Shown piece after piece: positions 1-8,921 of a stretch of 64,000 bases of DNA. The DNA is taken from assembly GCA_018830885.1 (NCBI GenBank), contig JAHJRI010000364.1, positions 25,175-89,174 on the forward strand, in the 5' to 3' direction. The position numbers were made by a program, and so were the translations under genes. Position 1 is the first letter of the stretch; the number at the start of each line of letters is the position of its first letter. The stretch comes from a bacterium. GTDB lineage: Bacteria; SAR324; XYD2-FULL-50-16. A model generated the notes under the pieces. It did no database searches, was not told the DNA's origin, and was given only the letters and a program-made list of their open reading frames with translations.

Positions 1-64
1 TACCTTGAAGGAGAGCAATACGAATCTCATGCTTTGTATGGTTAATAACGATCTGTTTTCCCAT
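1..64 (-). CDS. Ribonuclease E/G family protein, N-terminal fragment
   Basis: Reading the minus strand from the ATG at 64-62 gives an open frame to the window edge, starting MGKQIVINHTKHEIRIALLQG. The pattern of a short basic start, an 'IVIN' strand and 'E-x-R-I-A-L-L' is the known beginning of RNase E/G family proteins, just before their S1 RNA-binding domain. These enzymes cleave single-stranded RNA in rRNA maturation and mRNA decay in the cytoplasm. Only 21 residues are visible, so the assignment rests on a short motif. The gene lies downstream of ribH in the same direction, about 770 bases away. Confidence 0.5.
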   Translation of the reverse strand, partial: MGKQIVINHTKHEIRIALLQG

Positions 65-831
65 ATGCTGGCTATAATTTTACAATTTAACCAACATTTT
101 CGCAGACTGATTTATCCTTTTTAAATCAATATATTAATCCTTAGATTGCTTTGAATTTTCTTTTAAACCGCAATACAGCCTTCACAAGTTGTTTTGTATC
201 TGCGTGGAGGCCTTCCTATTTTAAATATATTTGATAATACAAAGATCTTGGTGTTGTTTTGAACTCGAGGTTTCCCAGCTCGAATGGATCATTGCTGACA
301 ATAGTGAATGATTTGTCACAAAGCTGCAGGCTAATTGGAAAATTCGAAATTTTGGATTTTGAATAATCTGCGTTATGTTGGTTCGAGAGTGATTAGTTTA
401 TGAAAATGAATTAGTTGTCGTTTTCAGATTGGTAAGTCTTCAATATTTTCACCTTTAAGTAAATTGTTCACGTTGCTAGTATGAGGTAATGAAATAGTAT
501 TCGGATTCGCTGCAACAATACCCTTGTCTCATGATGAATGCTGGATTTATAGGGCCACATGGGTGTCAATATGATGATAATCTGATTTTAAACCATATAG
601 TTATCTAAGAAAGTAAGCTGTCAGATTAGCGTGGTCGGGGTCTGATTATTAAATTTTTACTGCTTTGATCTGTATCAATTGATTTTGAAATCCAGAGTTC
701 CAAGTTATCTTTTTTTGCCCATTTTCGCAACAAGAAATCGATAAGCAGCGTTACCCCATTTTTTGCTGTTTTTAATAGTCTAATCTATCACTATAGATAG
801 ATTCTTTGTTGTCTTTTTGCACCTTGTGAGA
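65..831. other. Long AT-rich intergenic region
   Basis: About 770 bases between ribH and the RNase E/G gene. I see no ORF with a credible ribosome site, no tRNA and no recognisable riboswitch. The only structure noted is the hairpin at 782-803. The leader of the RNase gene may lie here; long leaders are known for rne in other bacteria, where they serve autoregulation, but nothing here shows that directly. Confidence 0.5.
782..803 (-). terminator. Weak hairpin after ribH
   Basis: AATCTATC and GATAGATT form a perfect 8-bp stem around a 6-base loop, about 30 bases past the ribH stop on the minus strand. The stem is AT-rich and the T run after it is poor, so this is at best a weak terminator. 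Confidence 0.3.
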
Positions 832-1299
832 TTATATTTTTTTATAGAGATCAATGGTTTCAATCAGGCTGAGCATGGCGTCACTCCCCTTGTTACCCGC
901 TTTTGTGCCGGCTCTTTCAATAGCCTGTTCAATATTTTCAGTTGTCAGTACGCCAAAAGAGACGGGTATGCTGGTACTCAATGACACCTGGGCAATGCCT
1001 TTTGAGACCTCATTCGCCACATAGTCAAAATGGGGTGTTGATCCTCTGATGACAGCGCCCAGAGCGATAATACCATCATACTTTCCCGTCAAGGCAATTT
1101 TTTGACATGTCAGAGGGATTTCAAAAGCACCTGGGACCCTGAAGATGGTGAAATCCTCAGCGATTCCCTCATGTCTCTTAAATGTGTCCAATGCTCCCTC
1201 CAGGAGTTTATTGGAAATGAAATCATTGAATCGAGCGACAACTGCTGCGATTTTCAGATTCTTAGCTGAATAGTGTCCTTCCACGGTTTTGATACTCAT
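832..1299 (-). CDS. ribH: 6,7-dimethyl-8-ribityllumazine synthase
   Basis: This 155-residue protein has the full length and motifs of lumazine synthase. It condenses 5-amino-6-ribitylamino-uracil with 3,4-dihydroxy-2-butanone 4-phosphate in the penultimate step of riboflavin synthesis, usually as a cytosolic 60-mer or pentamer. Visible hallmarks are 'VARFNDFI' near residue 22 (aromatic residue stacking on the pyrimidine), 'VPGAFEIP' near 55, '[16 protein letters not shown]' near 80 with the catalytic histidine, and '[11 protein letters not shown]' near 112. The start is preceded by AGGAG (minus strand, near 1305). No other rib gene is adjacent, so the pathway is split here. Confidence 0.95.
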   Translation of the reverse strand: MSIKTVEGHYSAKNLKIAAVVARFNDFISNKLLEGALDTFKRHEGIAEDFTIFRVPGAFEIPLTCQKIALTGKYDGIIALGAVIRGSTPHFDYVANEVSKGIAQVSLSTSIPVSFGVLTTENIEQAIERAGTKAGNKGSDAMLSLIETIDLYKKI

Positions 1300-1561
1300 A
1301 GAATCTCCTGTTATTGTCGATGAACATAAAATTAGTGATTATTTTCGGTGTCGGTTGTCGGGATCTATTCTGGTGAAATAGTTTATCAATCCGATGTTTT
1401 TTGTCTATCTTTAAAATGAAGGAAAAATTGAGCTTTTTCAATGACGAACTTTATCATAATTGTGAAAGATCATTTTAAAGATGACGTCCTGATGGGATTG
1501 AAATATAGTTTTTAAAGAGAAAAGCGCTAGAATCTGTAGAATTGAAAAGGGATTAAGCCAG

Positions 1562-2431
1562 ATGAAAGGAAATTTGCTCAACGGGGCGAAAAATCGCGGA
1601 TTGTGCAGGAGGGGTCTCCTGATATGGATATTGGGGTTTGGTTTGCAGCTGATGGTCGTCACAAATTCAGTCGATGCCAAGATCATTGGTGTCGATGGGC
1701 TGCTCAGCAAGGTTCTTGAGAATAATCAGAATATCCGTTCCTTCTATTTTGAAATGGGGACACGAATTTTTGATCCTGAAGCGTTTTCGCCCCTTGATGA
1801 ACAAAGAGAAGAAAATCTGGTTCCCTATGAGACGAAAGATAGGAACTTTTTTCAAAAAACCGTCTGGGTCAGGGATGAATATTGCTTGATTGAAACACTA
1901 GATTATGCAGAGACACCCTTGAATATGTATATCATCGAACCGGTCAACCGGGCATTCGGCATCAATCTTCAGGATTCCCGTCCTTTTTCTAATGAAGACC
2001 TGGTTTACCCCTATCTGATCTTCTTCACAAAGTTTGTCGCATATCTGAAATCGAGCCTGGAGGATATCGGAATCAATACCAGCAAGGTTACCATTGAGCA
2101 GCGGGAAAGCAGTGTGGTATATCAATTGGGAAGTGATGACGAAAACATCCTTGTGGACCCAGAGTCTTTTGCCGTGCTTGAAATCAACAGGCAGGTTCAG
2201 GTTTGGGGGCGCTTTTATCCGTTGCAGATTCGTTTTTCAGATTGGGACAAACAGTATCCGGGACTCCCTGAAACAGCCCGCTTTTATATCAATTCCCGTC
2301 TTTTTAAAGAGGTAAGAATCCTTTTGAAGCAGCGTCGTGTCTATACACCGAGAAGAAATTTTTTATCAAAGTATCATCAGATGCTACCCCAGTTTTTTCC
2401 TTTTTCGCTGGATACTTCCTATTCTCAATAA
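1562..2431 (+). CDS. Exported LolA-like hypothetical protein
   Basis: A 289-residue protein with a basic N-terminus and a hydrophobic stretch at about residues 18-38 (ILGFGLQLMVV... ending near VDA), reading as a signal peptide. The mature part opens with a helix ('DGLLSKVLENNQNIRSFYFEM') and then alternating beta strands, the layout of the LolA/LolB-like fold that carries lipids or lipoproteins in the periplasm. That fold call is inference; no family-specific catalytic motif is visible. It is one base ahead of a SurA-type chaperone gene, so translation is probably coupled and a role in outer-membrane biogenesis is likely. An alternative is an uncharacterised periplasmic protein of unrelated fold. 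Confidence 0.6.
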   Translation: MKGNLLNGAKNRGLCRRGLLIWILGFGLQLMVVTNSVDAKIIGVDGLLSKVLENNQNIRSFYFEMGTRIFDPEAFSPLDEQREENLVPYETKDRNFFQKTVWVRDEYCLIETLDYAETPLNMYIIEPVNRAFGINLQDSRPFSNEDLVYPYLIFFTKFVAYLKSSLEDIGINTSKVTIEQRESSVVYQLGSDDENILVDPESFAVLEINRQVQVWGRFYPLQIRFSDWDKQYPGLPETARFYINSRLFKEVRILLKQRRVYTPRRNFLSKYHQMLPQFFPFSLDTSYSQ

Positions 2432-2432
2432 G

Positions 2433-3371
2433 ATGAAATTTCTCCTATATTTTTTTTTCATGCTGTTCTCTGTTAGTGTTTCAGCTTCGGCCGTTTATGA
2501 CAGAATTCTCATTATTGTGAATGATCGGGTTATAACACAGAATGAGATCGAGATCCGACTCGATGAATTTGTGAAACAAAGCAGTCATGGGATCCTTCCT
2601 GTTGAAAAGCTCAAGGAACTCAGGTCTCAAATGATTGATCTGTTGATTGAAGAAGCGCTGTTGGATATTCGGGCAGATGAATTGAAAATCATGCTAACCG
2701 ATGAGGAACTGGACGCCGAAGTGGATCAATATCGTAAACAGAACGGGTTGAGCCAGATTGAATTTGAGGAACTTTTGGAAAGACGGCAATCGACACTGAC
2801 TGATTTTAGAAACAACTATCAAAAAAGAACCAAGCGGTCACTTGTGATTAATCAGGAAATTCGGTCACAAATTGATATCCCGGATGAAAGACTGAAGGCG
2901 TTATATGACTCTGGAGAGGGAAAAACCGTTCGCATCAGAGCCAGGCATATTCTCCTGGTATTGAAAAATGATGCGTCAGCTGAGGAATCGGAAACGGTCA
3001 GGCAGAAATTAATATGGATTAAAGAGCAGATACAGTCCGGAAAATCGTTTACAGAGATGGCCGATCTCTATTCTCAGGATCCGTCGGTTAAAAATAATCA
3101 TGGCGATCTTGGGTTTTTTGGGAAAAACGACATGGTTCGCGAATTTGCTGAGGTGGCCTTTTCCCTGAAACCGGGGACGATCAGTGATCCGGTACGGTCA
3201 CAATTCGGGTTTCACTTGATAGAGGTCCTGGAATCAAAAGCCGATCCCCTAGAGTCTTTTGAAAAAGTGAAACCGAAATTATACCAGGAGGAGTACAAAA
3301 AGATATTTGATCAGAAGTATCGAGAATTTATTCAGAATCTTAAACAGAAAGCACGAATTACTAGACGATAA
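2433..3371 (+). CDS. SurA-type periplasmic peptidyl-prolyl isomerase
   Basis: I place the start at the ATG at 2433, one base after the preceding stop, because it begins directly with a signal peptide (MKFLLYFFFMLFSVSVSASA). The 312-residue product then has the SurA N-terminal chaperone segment ('ILIIVNDRVITQNEI', then a helical 'DLLIEEALLDIRADE') and one parvulin domain at about residues 165-270 ('IRARHILL', 'GDLGFFGKNDMVREFAEVAFSL', 'SQFGFHLIEVLE'). It should chaperone outer-membrane proteins in the periplasm. E. coli SurA has two parvulin domains; this one has a single domain, as in many non-enterobacterial relatives. It sits between a LolA-like and an LpoA-like gene in one operon. Confidence 0.88.
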   Translation: MKFLLYFFFMLFSVSVSASAVYDRILIIVNDRVITQNEIEIRLDEFVKQSSHGILPVEKLKELRSQMIDLLIEEALLDIRADELKIMLTDEELDAEVDQYRKQNGLSQIEFEELLERRQSTLTDFRNNYQKRTKRSLVINQEIRSQIDIPDERLKALYDSGEGKTVRIRARHILLVLKNDASAEESETVRQKLIWIKEQIQSGKSFTEMADLYSQDPSVKNNHGDLGFFGKNDMVREFAEVAFSLKPGTISDPVRSQFGFHLIEVLESKADPLESFEKVKPKLYQEEYKKIFDQKYREFIQNLKQKARITRR

Positions 3372-3378
3372 AGGGATT

Positions 3379-5586
3379 GTGAAAGGGAAACGTACCATTA
3401 AATTCTGCTCAGTACTGTTTTTTTTGTTGATTTCGATCAGTGATACCCAGGCTCAATCGTTTCTGAGCCAGCCAGGGACTGATGTCAGCTCTCAGGAAAT
3501 CAGATTGGGAGAAGAGAAAAAGAAAACGGTCGAATCCACTGCAGGAACTTCAGGTGTGCGAGAACTGTATAAGGGAATGCGGATACTGTCCACTGTGGCC
3601 CCGTCACCGGAGTTGCCTGTTGAAAAGCAGCAGAAGAGTAATCCGGTGCCGCAGCCTGATCGGGAGCGGTTTTTTGAAACAGATCCTTCAGCAGAACCGG
3701 TCACACGGGAATTCGATGCAACATCCCTGATCAGGGCGTTGGATCTTATCAACCGAGGTGAATATCGACTGGCACAGGCGTTACTTGAGAATCTGAACCC
3801 GAAAACGGTCAACGATCTTTCCGAGAATGAAAGGTTTGAACTCTTAGAATTACAAAGCTTTCTTCTCTTAAAGATCAATTTTCATCTGGGAGAGTTCCAG
3901 AAGGTGATAGACATGGCCCCCCGGTATTTTGAACGGTACAGTAATGGAAGACACTACTTTCAGAGCTACTACTATTTTGCCGTATCTCTCCATAATCAGA
4001 AAAAACCATTACAACTTGTTTCCATGGTGACGGAGGATTTTTTTTCAAATCTGTCCAAGCGCGAAAGCCAGAATTTAAGAACGTTTTTAATTGAAGACGC
4101 CGTGAATAAGGGACACCTTGTGGTGGCTTATAATTTTATACTTGATTCAAATGGCGAACTGATTCCGGGATTTGACCATTTTGTAACAGAAATAATTGAA
4201 AAAATAGAAGATATTGATGATATTGATGCGATTTTGAATGAAAATCCCGCAGACCTTGTCAAGTCTCATGCTTATCTCAGAAAAGTACAGATATTGATCC
4301 GGGATGGCGACTATCAACTGGCTCAGGATTTCTTGAGTGTTTTATTAAACTCAGACTATATCGACGCGGCCACACTGGCTGAATTGCAGGGTTTTCAAAA
4401 TTTCATTGATATCGCCCTGAATACCGATCCATATAAAATTGGGGTCATACTGCCATTATCGCACAAGTTTTTTGGAAGACTCGCCAGGCAGGCACTGGAT
4501 GGCTTGGAACTTGCGCTGCAGTCGCGATCTTTTGGTGGTCATTCCATTCAGCTGGTCATCAAGGATTCAGCCTTAAATCCGACCACTGGACATCGGAACG
4601 AAGCTGTTCAGCTTACAGCAGAGGAACGATCCAAGCTGGTGAAAAACCAGGTCCGGGAGCTGGTCGAAGAAGATAGAGTAATTGCCATTCTGGGTCCACT
4701 GGCGAAGGATACCTCATTGGCTGCTGCAGATATTGCTGAGATATATAAAGTGCCGATCATATCATTTTCCATCACGGAAGAGATTGGCAAAGATCGACCG
4801 TTTCTCTTTCGGTTTCAGCGGAATCGGATTATAGAAGCAGAAAACCTGGCCCGTTATGCACTGGACTATCTGCAAGCTGAACGATTCGTTCTCTTTTATA
4901 TAAATGACAGCTCGGGAAAAGGGTTTGAAGTCATGCAGACCTTTAGCAGCAAGATTAAGGAGTACGGGGGGGTTATAGCCGGCATTTCACCTATTGAGTA
5001 CAATCAGGTGGATTTCAAAAACAGCTATTTGAGCATTACAGGTGGCTTTCAGAAAAGAAACGATACTGAAGAGACGGCGTTTCAAACGGAAGAACAGGAA
5101 CCCATTATTGACTTCGACCTGATGTTTGTTCCCGTTCCTCTGAATACACTGAAAATCATTCTTGACTTTAACCGGTCTTTTGATGCGGAGGATGTATGGG
5201 TGTTATCCGGGAGCGAAATCAATGTCAGGGAGAATCAATTGCTTGATCACACACGGCGCCTAAGGTTTATCGACGCTTTTCCCATCGGCGGGACGAGTAC
5301 CTATCTGCAACCGTTTTACGAGGAGCATTGGCGCTCATATAATTTCAGACCCGGCTATCTGCCGCCGACGAGCTATACCATCTATGCCTATGAGGCCCTG
5401 GAAATGGTCTCAAAGCTTCTCAATGATGCCCGTTTCCATAACCGGGAGTCCCTTCGTAACGCTATTCACAGTCTGAAGGATTTCCCCGTCCTGAACGGCA
5501 GTGTCAACAGTCGTCAAAACGGAGAACTGATAAAGAAACTTAACATACTGAAAATAAAATCTAAGGATACTGTTGCGCTATTTTAG
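3379..5586 (+). CDS. TPR and periplasmic-binding-fold envelope protein (LpoA/ABC substrate-binding-like)
   Basis: The likely start is GTG at 3379, because it places a basic stretch and a signal peptide ('FCSVLFFLLISISDTQAQS') at the N-terminus and follows the previous stop by 7 bases with AAAGGG ahead. The product has about 735 residues. Residues about 120-350 are helical repeat pairs of TPR type ('RALDLINRGEYRLAQALLEN', 'KVQILIRDGDYQLAQDFLS'). From about 355 a periplasmic-binding fold begins ('KIGVILPLSHKFFGRLARQALDGLELAL', 'VIAILGPLAKDTSLAAADIAE'). This TPR-plus-type-I-binding-protein build is shared by LpoA, the outer-membrane activator of penicillin-binding protein 1A, but many Gram-negatives use the same build with unknown partners. 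No lipobox cysteine is seen. Its stop overlaps the hflC stop on the other strand. Confidence 0.65.
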   Translation: MKGKRTIKFCSVLFFLLISISDTQAQSFLSQPGTDVSSQEIRLGEEKKKTVESTAGTSGVRELYKGMRILSTVAPSPELPVEKQQKSNPVPQPDRERFFETDPSAEPVTREFDATSLIRALDLINRGEYRLAQALLENLNPKTVNDLSENERFELLELQSFLLLKINFHLGEFQKVIDMAPRYFERYSNGRHYFQSYYYFAVSLHNQKKPLQLVSMVTEDFFSNLSKRESQNLRTFLIEDAVNKGHLVVAYNFILDSNGELIPGFDHFVTEIIEKIEDIDDIDAILNENPADLVKSHAYLRKVQILIRDGDYQLAQDFLSVLLNSDYIDAATLAELQGFQNFIDIALNTDPYKIGVILPLSHKFFGRLARQALDGLELALQSRSFGGHSIQLVIKDSALNPTTGHRNEAVQLTAEERSKLVKNQVRELVEEDRVIAILGPLAKDTSLAAADIAEIYKVPIISFSITEEIGKDRPFLFRFQRNRIIEAENLARYALDYLQAERFVLFYINDSSGKGFEVMQTFSSKIKEYGGVIAGISPIEYNQVDFKNSYLSITGGFQKRNDTEETAFQTEEQEPIIDFDLMFVPVPLNTLKIILDFNRSFDAEDVWVLSGSEINVRENQLLDHTRRLRFIDAFPIGGTSTYLQPFYEEHWRSYNFRPGYLPPTSYTIYAYEALEMVSKLLNDARFHNRESLRNAIHSLKDFPVLNGSVNSRQNGELIKKLNILKIKSKDTVALF

Positions 5587-6518
5587 TACTTTGATTTACG
5601 TCGGTCTATGGATGTTAAATAATTGAAAAAAGGCGAATCTGACTGCAAAACCAGACGGGTGTTGCTTCCGAGTACTTTTTTATAACTGTCAAGCGTTGTC
5701 AGGAAAGCATAGAATTCAGGATCTTTGTTATAAGCATCCCCATAAATTTTAGTAGCCTTGGCATCCGCATCTCCCCGGATCTCTTCTGCCTTCTTATAAG
5801 CGCCAGATTCGATGTCTTTCAGCTGTTTTTCCATGTTCCCCAAGATTTCCGCTTTTTCCGCTTCTCCCTCGGATCGTCGCTGCTCAGCAATTCTCTGTCT
5901 TTCTGAAATCATCCGTGCGTAGACCGTTTCTCTTACCTGATTGGTGTAGTTGATACGTTTCACAAGAACGTCCAGCACTTCAATTCCGAAACTCTTGGCA
6001 AGGGCTGAGACGTTATTGAGAACGATCTGGGAGAACTGGTCCCGTCCAACCGTGACAAGCTCTTTCTTTCTGGTGGTTTCCGTCGTCAGAGTATAGCTTC
6101 TGTTCCAATCAGAACTTCTGATAATTTCAACAAGACTGTTTTTGGTGACAAAGTCTCTGACGGATCCATTGATTAAATCATCCAGTCTTGAAGATGCCCG
6201 GTCGACGTTGTTCATTCTCTGCAGAAACAGCAGCGGGTCACTGATTCTCCAGCGAGCTGTTGTATCAACCCAGATATATTTTTTATCCTGGGTAGGTATT
6301 TCATTGGGTTCACCGTCCCATTTCAAAATCCGTTTATCAAAAAAGTGAGTCTTTTGGATAAACGGCAGTTTGAAATAGAGTCCTGCGTCTTTTATCGCTT
6401 GACGGACAGGTTGACCAAATTGTGTGATGATGGCCTGCTGGCCTTCGTCGACAACGAAGATACCGTTGAATCCGACAAAAAGAATGGCCAATATGACAAT
6501 CACTAAAGCTCTTTTCAT
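5583..6518 (-). CDS. hflC: Membrane protease modulator HflC
   Basis: A 311-residue SPFH/prohibitin-family protein. It has one N-terminal membrane anchor ('ALVIVILAILFVGFNGIFVV'), then the band-7 domain opening 'DEGQQAIITQFGQPV', and a charged helical tail ('ISERQRIAEQRRSEGEAEKAEI') typical of HflC. HflC forms a large periplasm-facing cage with HflK around the FtsH protease in the inner membrane and limits its access to substrates. The start has GAGGAG eight bases upstream. It follows hflK by 45 bases on the same strand. Its TAA stop overlaps the stop of the convergent LpoA-like gene, leaving no room for a terminator. Confidence 0.95.
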   Translation of the reverse strand: MKRALVIVILAILFVGFNGIFVVDEGQQAIITQFGQPVRQAIKDAGLYFKLPFIQKTHFFDKRILKWDGEPNEIPTQDKKYIWVDTTARWRISDPLLFLQRMNNVDRASSRLDDLINGSVRDFVTKNSLVEIIRSSDWNRSYTLTTETTRKKELVTVGRDQFSQIVLNNVSALAKSFGIEVLDVLVKRINYTNQVRETVYARMISERQRIAEQRRSEGEAEKAEILGNMEKQLKDIESGAYKKAEEIRGDADAKATKIYGDAYNKDPEFYAFLTTLDSYKKVLGSNTRLVLQSDSPFFNYLTSIDRRKSKY

Positions 6519-6563
6519 TATTCTGCTCCTCTTTTTTATTTGTTGACTAAGGATCGTACCCTG

Positions 6564-7649
6564 TTAATTCTTTTTTATTGTACTGGGGGATAGTGCGTCC
6601 CCCAGGTTAAGAAGAGGAATCACGCCATTCTTGTTTTGATCGATGACCACGATATCTTTGACATTGGGCAGTACTGATTGCAGAGTCTCAACGTACATCC
6701 GGGTTCGGGTGACCTCCTTGGTAGACCCATATTCTTTGAGGATGGCATTGAACCGGGCAACATCCCCCTCTGCACGATTGACTCTTTCAATCGCATAGCC
6801 CTCTGCTTCCTGAATGACTTTCTTTGCCGTTCCCAGAGCTTTGGGCATTTTCGTATTGGCCTCTTTCTGCGCTTCATTGGCGGTTCGGATTTTATCCTGT
6901 TCCGCTTCGTTGACTTCATTAAACGAGGGTCGGACCGAATCGGGTGGGTTTAAATCCTGCAACTGCACAACCACCAGCTGAATACCCGAGTCGTACTTGT
7001 CTATGAGATCCTGCATCTCCTTCAAAGTCGATTCCGCTAACTCTTCCCTGTTATTCAGCACATAGTCGAAATCCCGGTTTCCCACCAGCCTGCGGACGAC
7101 TGATTCAGAAACATCCCTGACCGCAGCACGTGGTTCCTTGACATTAAAGAGAAAATTTTCAGCGTCTCGAATTTTATACTGGACCACCCAGTTCAGTTGG
7201 ATCACGTTTTTATCAGCTGTGATCATCAATGATTCGAGATCCAGGGCATTGGTTGACTGGGTATAGGTACGCGGTACATTTTGACGAAATCCGAATTCCT
7301 CTTTGCGGATAGATTCGACATCTACTTTGATCACCTTTTCAATGAACGGAAACAAAAAGTTCAAACCCGGACTTGCAATGTTGCTGAATTTTCCAAATCT
7401 TAAGACCACACCCTGCTCGTTCGGCTGGATCTGGTACACAGACTGGTATCCTAAAAACAGAACCGCCAGCACCACCAGAATGATACCAAAATTCATTCCG
7501 CTGGGTGGCTTCAAGCCGTTTTCATTCCCGGATGGCGGTTTATTTCCCTGCTTATAACCAAAAATTTTTTTTAATCCCTGCTGAATAAGTTCATCAAGCT
7601 CAGAGGGTTTTTTATTGCGATTCCCCCAGGGATTCATGTTGTCTGACAT
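6564..7649 (-). CDS. hflK: Membrane protease modulator HflK
   Basis: The start is set at the ATG at 7649 (MSDNMNPWGNRNKKP), which has GAGGAG at the right distance; a longer in-frame start lacks one. The 361-residue protein begins with a short Pro/Gly-rich cytoplasmic segment, then a membrane helix near residue 55 ('FGIILVVLAVLFLGYQSVY'), then the band-7 domain ('QIQPNEQGVVLRFGKFSNI', 'PGLNFLFPFIEKV'). The late segment 'NEAEQDKIRTANEAQKEAN' is an HflK hallmark. It pairs with HflC downstream to form the FtsH-regulating cage in the inner membrane. Confidence 0.95.
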   Translation of the reverse strand: MSDNMNPWGNRNKKPSELDELIQQGLKKIFGYKQGNKPPSGNENGLKPPSGMNFGIILVVLAVLFLGYQSVYQIQPNEQGVVLRFGKFSNIASPGLNFLFPFIEKVIKVDVESIRKEEFGFRQNVPRTYTQSTNALDLESLMITADKNVIQLNWVVQYKIRDAENFLFNVKEPRAAVRDVSESVVRRLVGNRDFDYVLNNREELAESTLKEMQDLIDKYDSGIQLVVVQLQDLNPPDSVRPSFNEVNEAEQDKIRTANEAQKEANTKMPKALGTAKKVIQEAEGYAIERVNRAEGDVARFNAILKEYGSTKEVTRTRMYVETLQSVLPNVKDIVVIDQNKNGVIPLLNLGDALSPSTIKKN

Positions 7650-7780
7650 CCAGATTCTCCTCAATCAAAGATTATGACCTGACCTTTATTGTGTGCAGAT
7701 ACGTTTCAACTTTCGCTCTTTATGCTATTCTCCTTGAAGGATTGAACATCTGTCAAGGAGAACTGACAAAAGGATTTTCC

Positions 7781-8797
7781 TTAAAAGGATTTGTAGTTTT
7801 GTGTGCGCTGTTTTTGATACTTTGTGACAGCATGATCGTGATCTCGGTAATTATTTGTAAATTTATGGGTTCCGTCACCTTTGGCAACGAAGTACAGATA
7901 GTCTGTAGCTGCCGGATGAACGGCGGCAAGCAGAGATTCAAGACCGGGGTTGGCAATGGGAGTCGGAGGGAGTCCTTTCACCATATAGGTGTTATACGGT
8001 GTTCTGGTACGGAGCTGTTCTCGGGTCAGATTGCCATTAAAGTCCTTGATACCATAAATCACAGTTGGATCAGTCTGCAACCGCATACCCGTTCTGAGAC
8101 GATTGTGAAAAACAGAAGCAATTAGCTTTCTTTCGGCGGAGACTCCTGTTTCCTTTTCTATGATTGAAGCCAGGATGATAGCTTCGTAATAGGTTAAACC
8201 AACCGCTTTGGCACGAGTGCCATAATCTTCAGGAATATTACTAAAAAACGTTCTGACCATCACACGAATGACGGTCTGGGGCGCGGTGTTTTTTGAAAAC
8301 AGGTAAGTTTCTGGAAACAGAAATCCTTCCAGAGAATGAATCTGATGGCCCAGGCCGAGAGATTGGATGAAGGTGTTTTCACTGCCGTACTGCAGATATT
8401 CCTTTTGGGTCCCCAGTCCGACTTCCTCAAAATGGGCAAAAACCTCATCCATGCTCAGACCTTCTGGAATGGTGATCTTTTTTAGGATCGTTGTTCCTCT
8501 GCTGAGTAACCTGATTAAAGCATATGTGGAAAACTGACCTGTTATTTCATATTCACCACTTTTGATACTTTTGCGGTTTCCCAGAACGATGGCTGCCCAT
8601 TTGAACAGCGATTTTGAAAAAATCAGATTTTTATTTTCAAGCTTTGAGGCAATCCGATTTAAACTTTCGCCTCTATCGATCTCAATGTAAACAGTATGTC
8701 CTGTCTGACCTCCAATTGGAACCGCCAGGGCGCCGATTAAGACGAGCATACCGGCCAGAACAGCAATACTGAAAACGAAAGCGGCTTTATATTTCAC
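7781..8797 (-). CDS. mltG: Endolytic murein transglycosylase MltG
   Basis: A 338-residue YceG-family protein with an N-terminal membrane anchor (residues about 5-27). It cleaves nascent glycan strands in the periplasm and so ends peptidoglycan chain extension. The LysM-like front ('GESLNRIASKLENKNLI') and the catalytic part are clear: 'LEGFLFPETY', then 'ILASIIEKETG' with the catalytic glutamate near residue 213, 'VFHNRL..GMRLQTDPTVIYG', 'PYNTYMVKGLPPTPIANPG', and the terminal 'DHDHAVTKYQKQR'. Length is usual for the family. It is downstream of the gspLMN genes on the same strand, with a possible promoter of its own at 8881-8910. Confidence 0.95.
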   Translation of the reverse strand: MKYKAAFVFSIAVLAGMLVLIGALAVPIGGQTGHTVYIEIDRGESLNRIASKLENKNLIFSKSLFKWAAIVLGNRKSIKSGEYEITGQFSTYALIRLLSRGTTILKKITIPEGLSMDEVFAHFEEVGLGTQKEYLQYGSENTFIQSLGLGHQIHSLEGFLFPETYLFSKNTAPQTVIRVMVRTFFSNIPEDYGTRAKAVGLTYYEAIILASIIEKETGVSAERKLIASVFHNRLRTGMRLQTDPTVIYGIKDFNGNLTREQLRTRTPYNTYMVKGLPPTPIANPGLESLLAAVHPAATDYLYFVAKGDGTHKFTNNYRDHDHAVTKYQKQRTQNYKSF

Positions 8798-8880
8798 AAT
8801 TCTATTTTCGATTTCAGTGATAAACGTCCAAGAACGCTTTTTCTATTTGAATTTATTGTCTTCCTCGGAAATGATAGGAT

Positions 8881-8910
8881 ATTATAACCCTCCCCCAGCG
8901 AATTTGTACA
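8881..8910 (-). promoter_or_regulatory. Candidate promoter of mltG
   Basis: On the minus strand TGTACA (8910-8905) is followed after 18 bases by a perfect TATAAT (8886-8881), about 85 bases ahead of the mltG start and inside the gap after gspN. The -35 is imperfect. Confidence 0.4.
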
Positions 8911-8921
8911 GACTTGACAAT

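Noticed and set aside
1438..1710. 90-codon minus-strand frame overlapping the start of the LolA-like gene
   Set aside because: No ribosome site and low-complexity composition; it is antisense to a better-supported exported protein.
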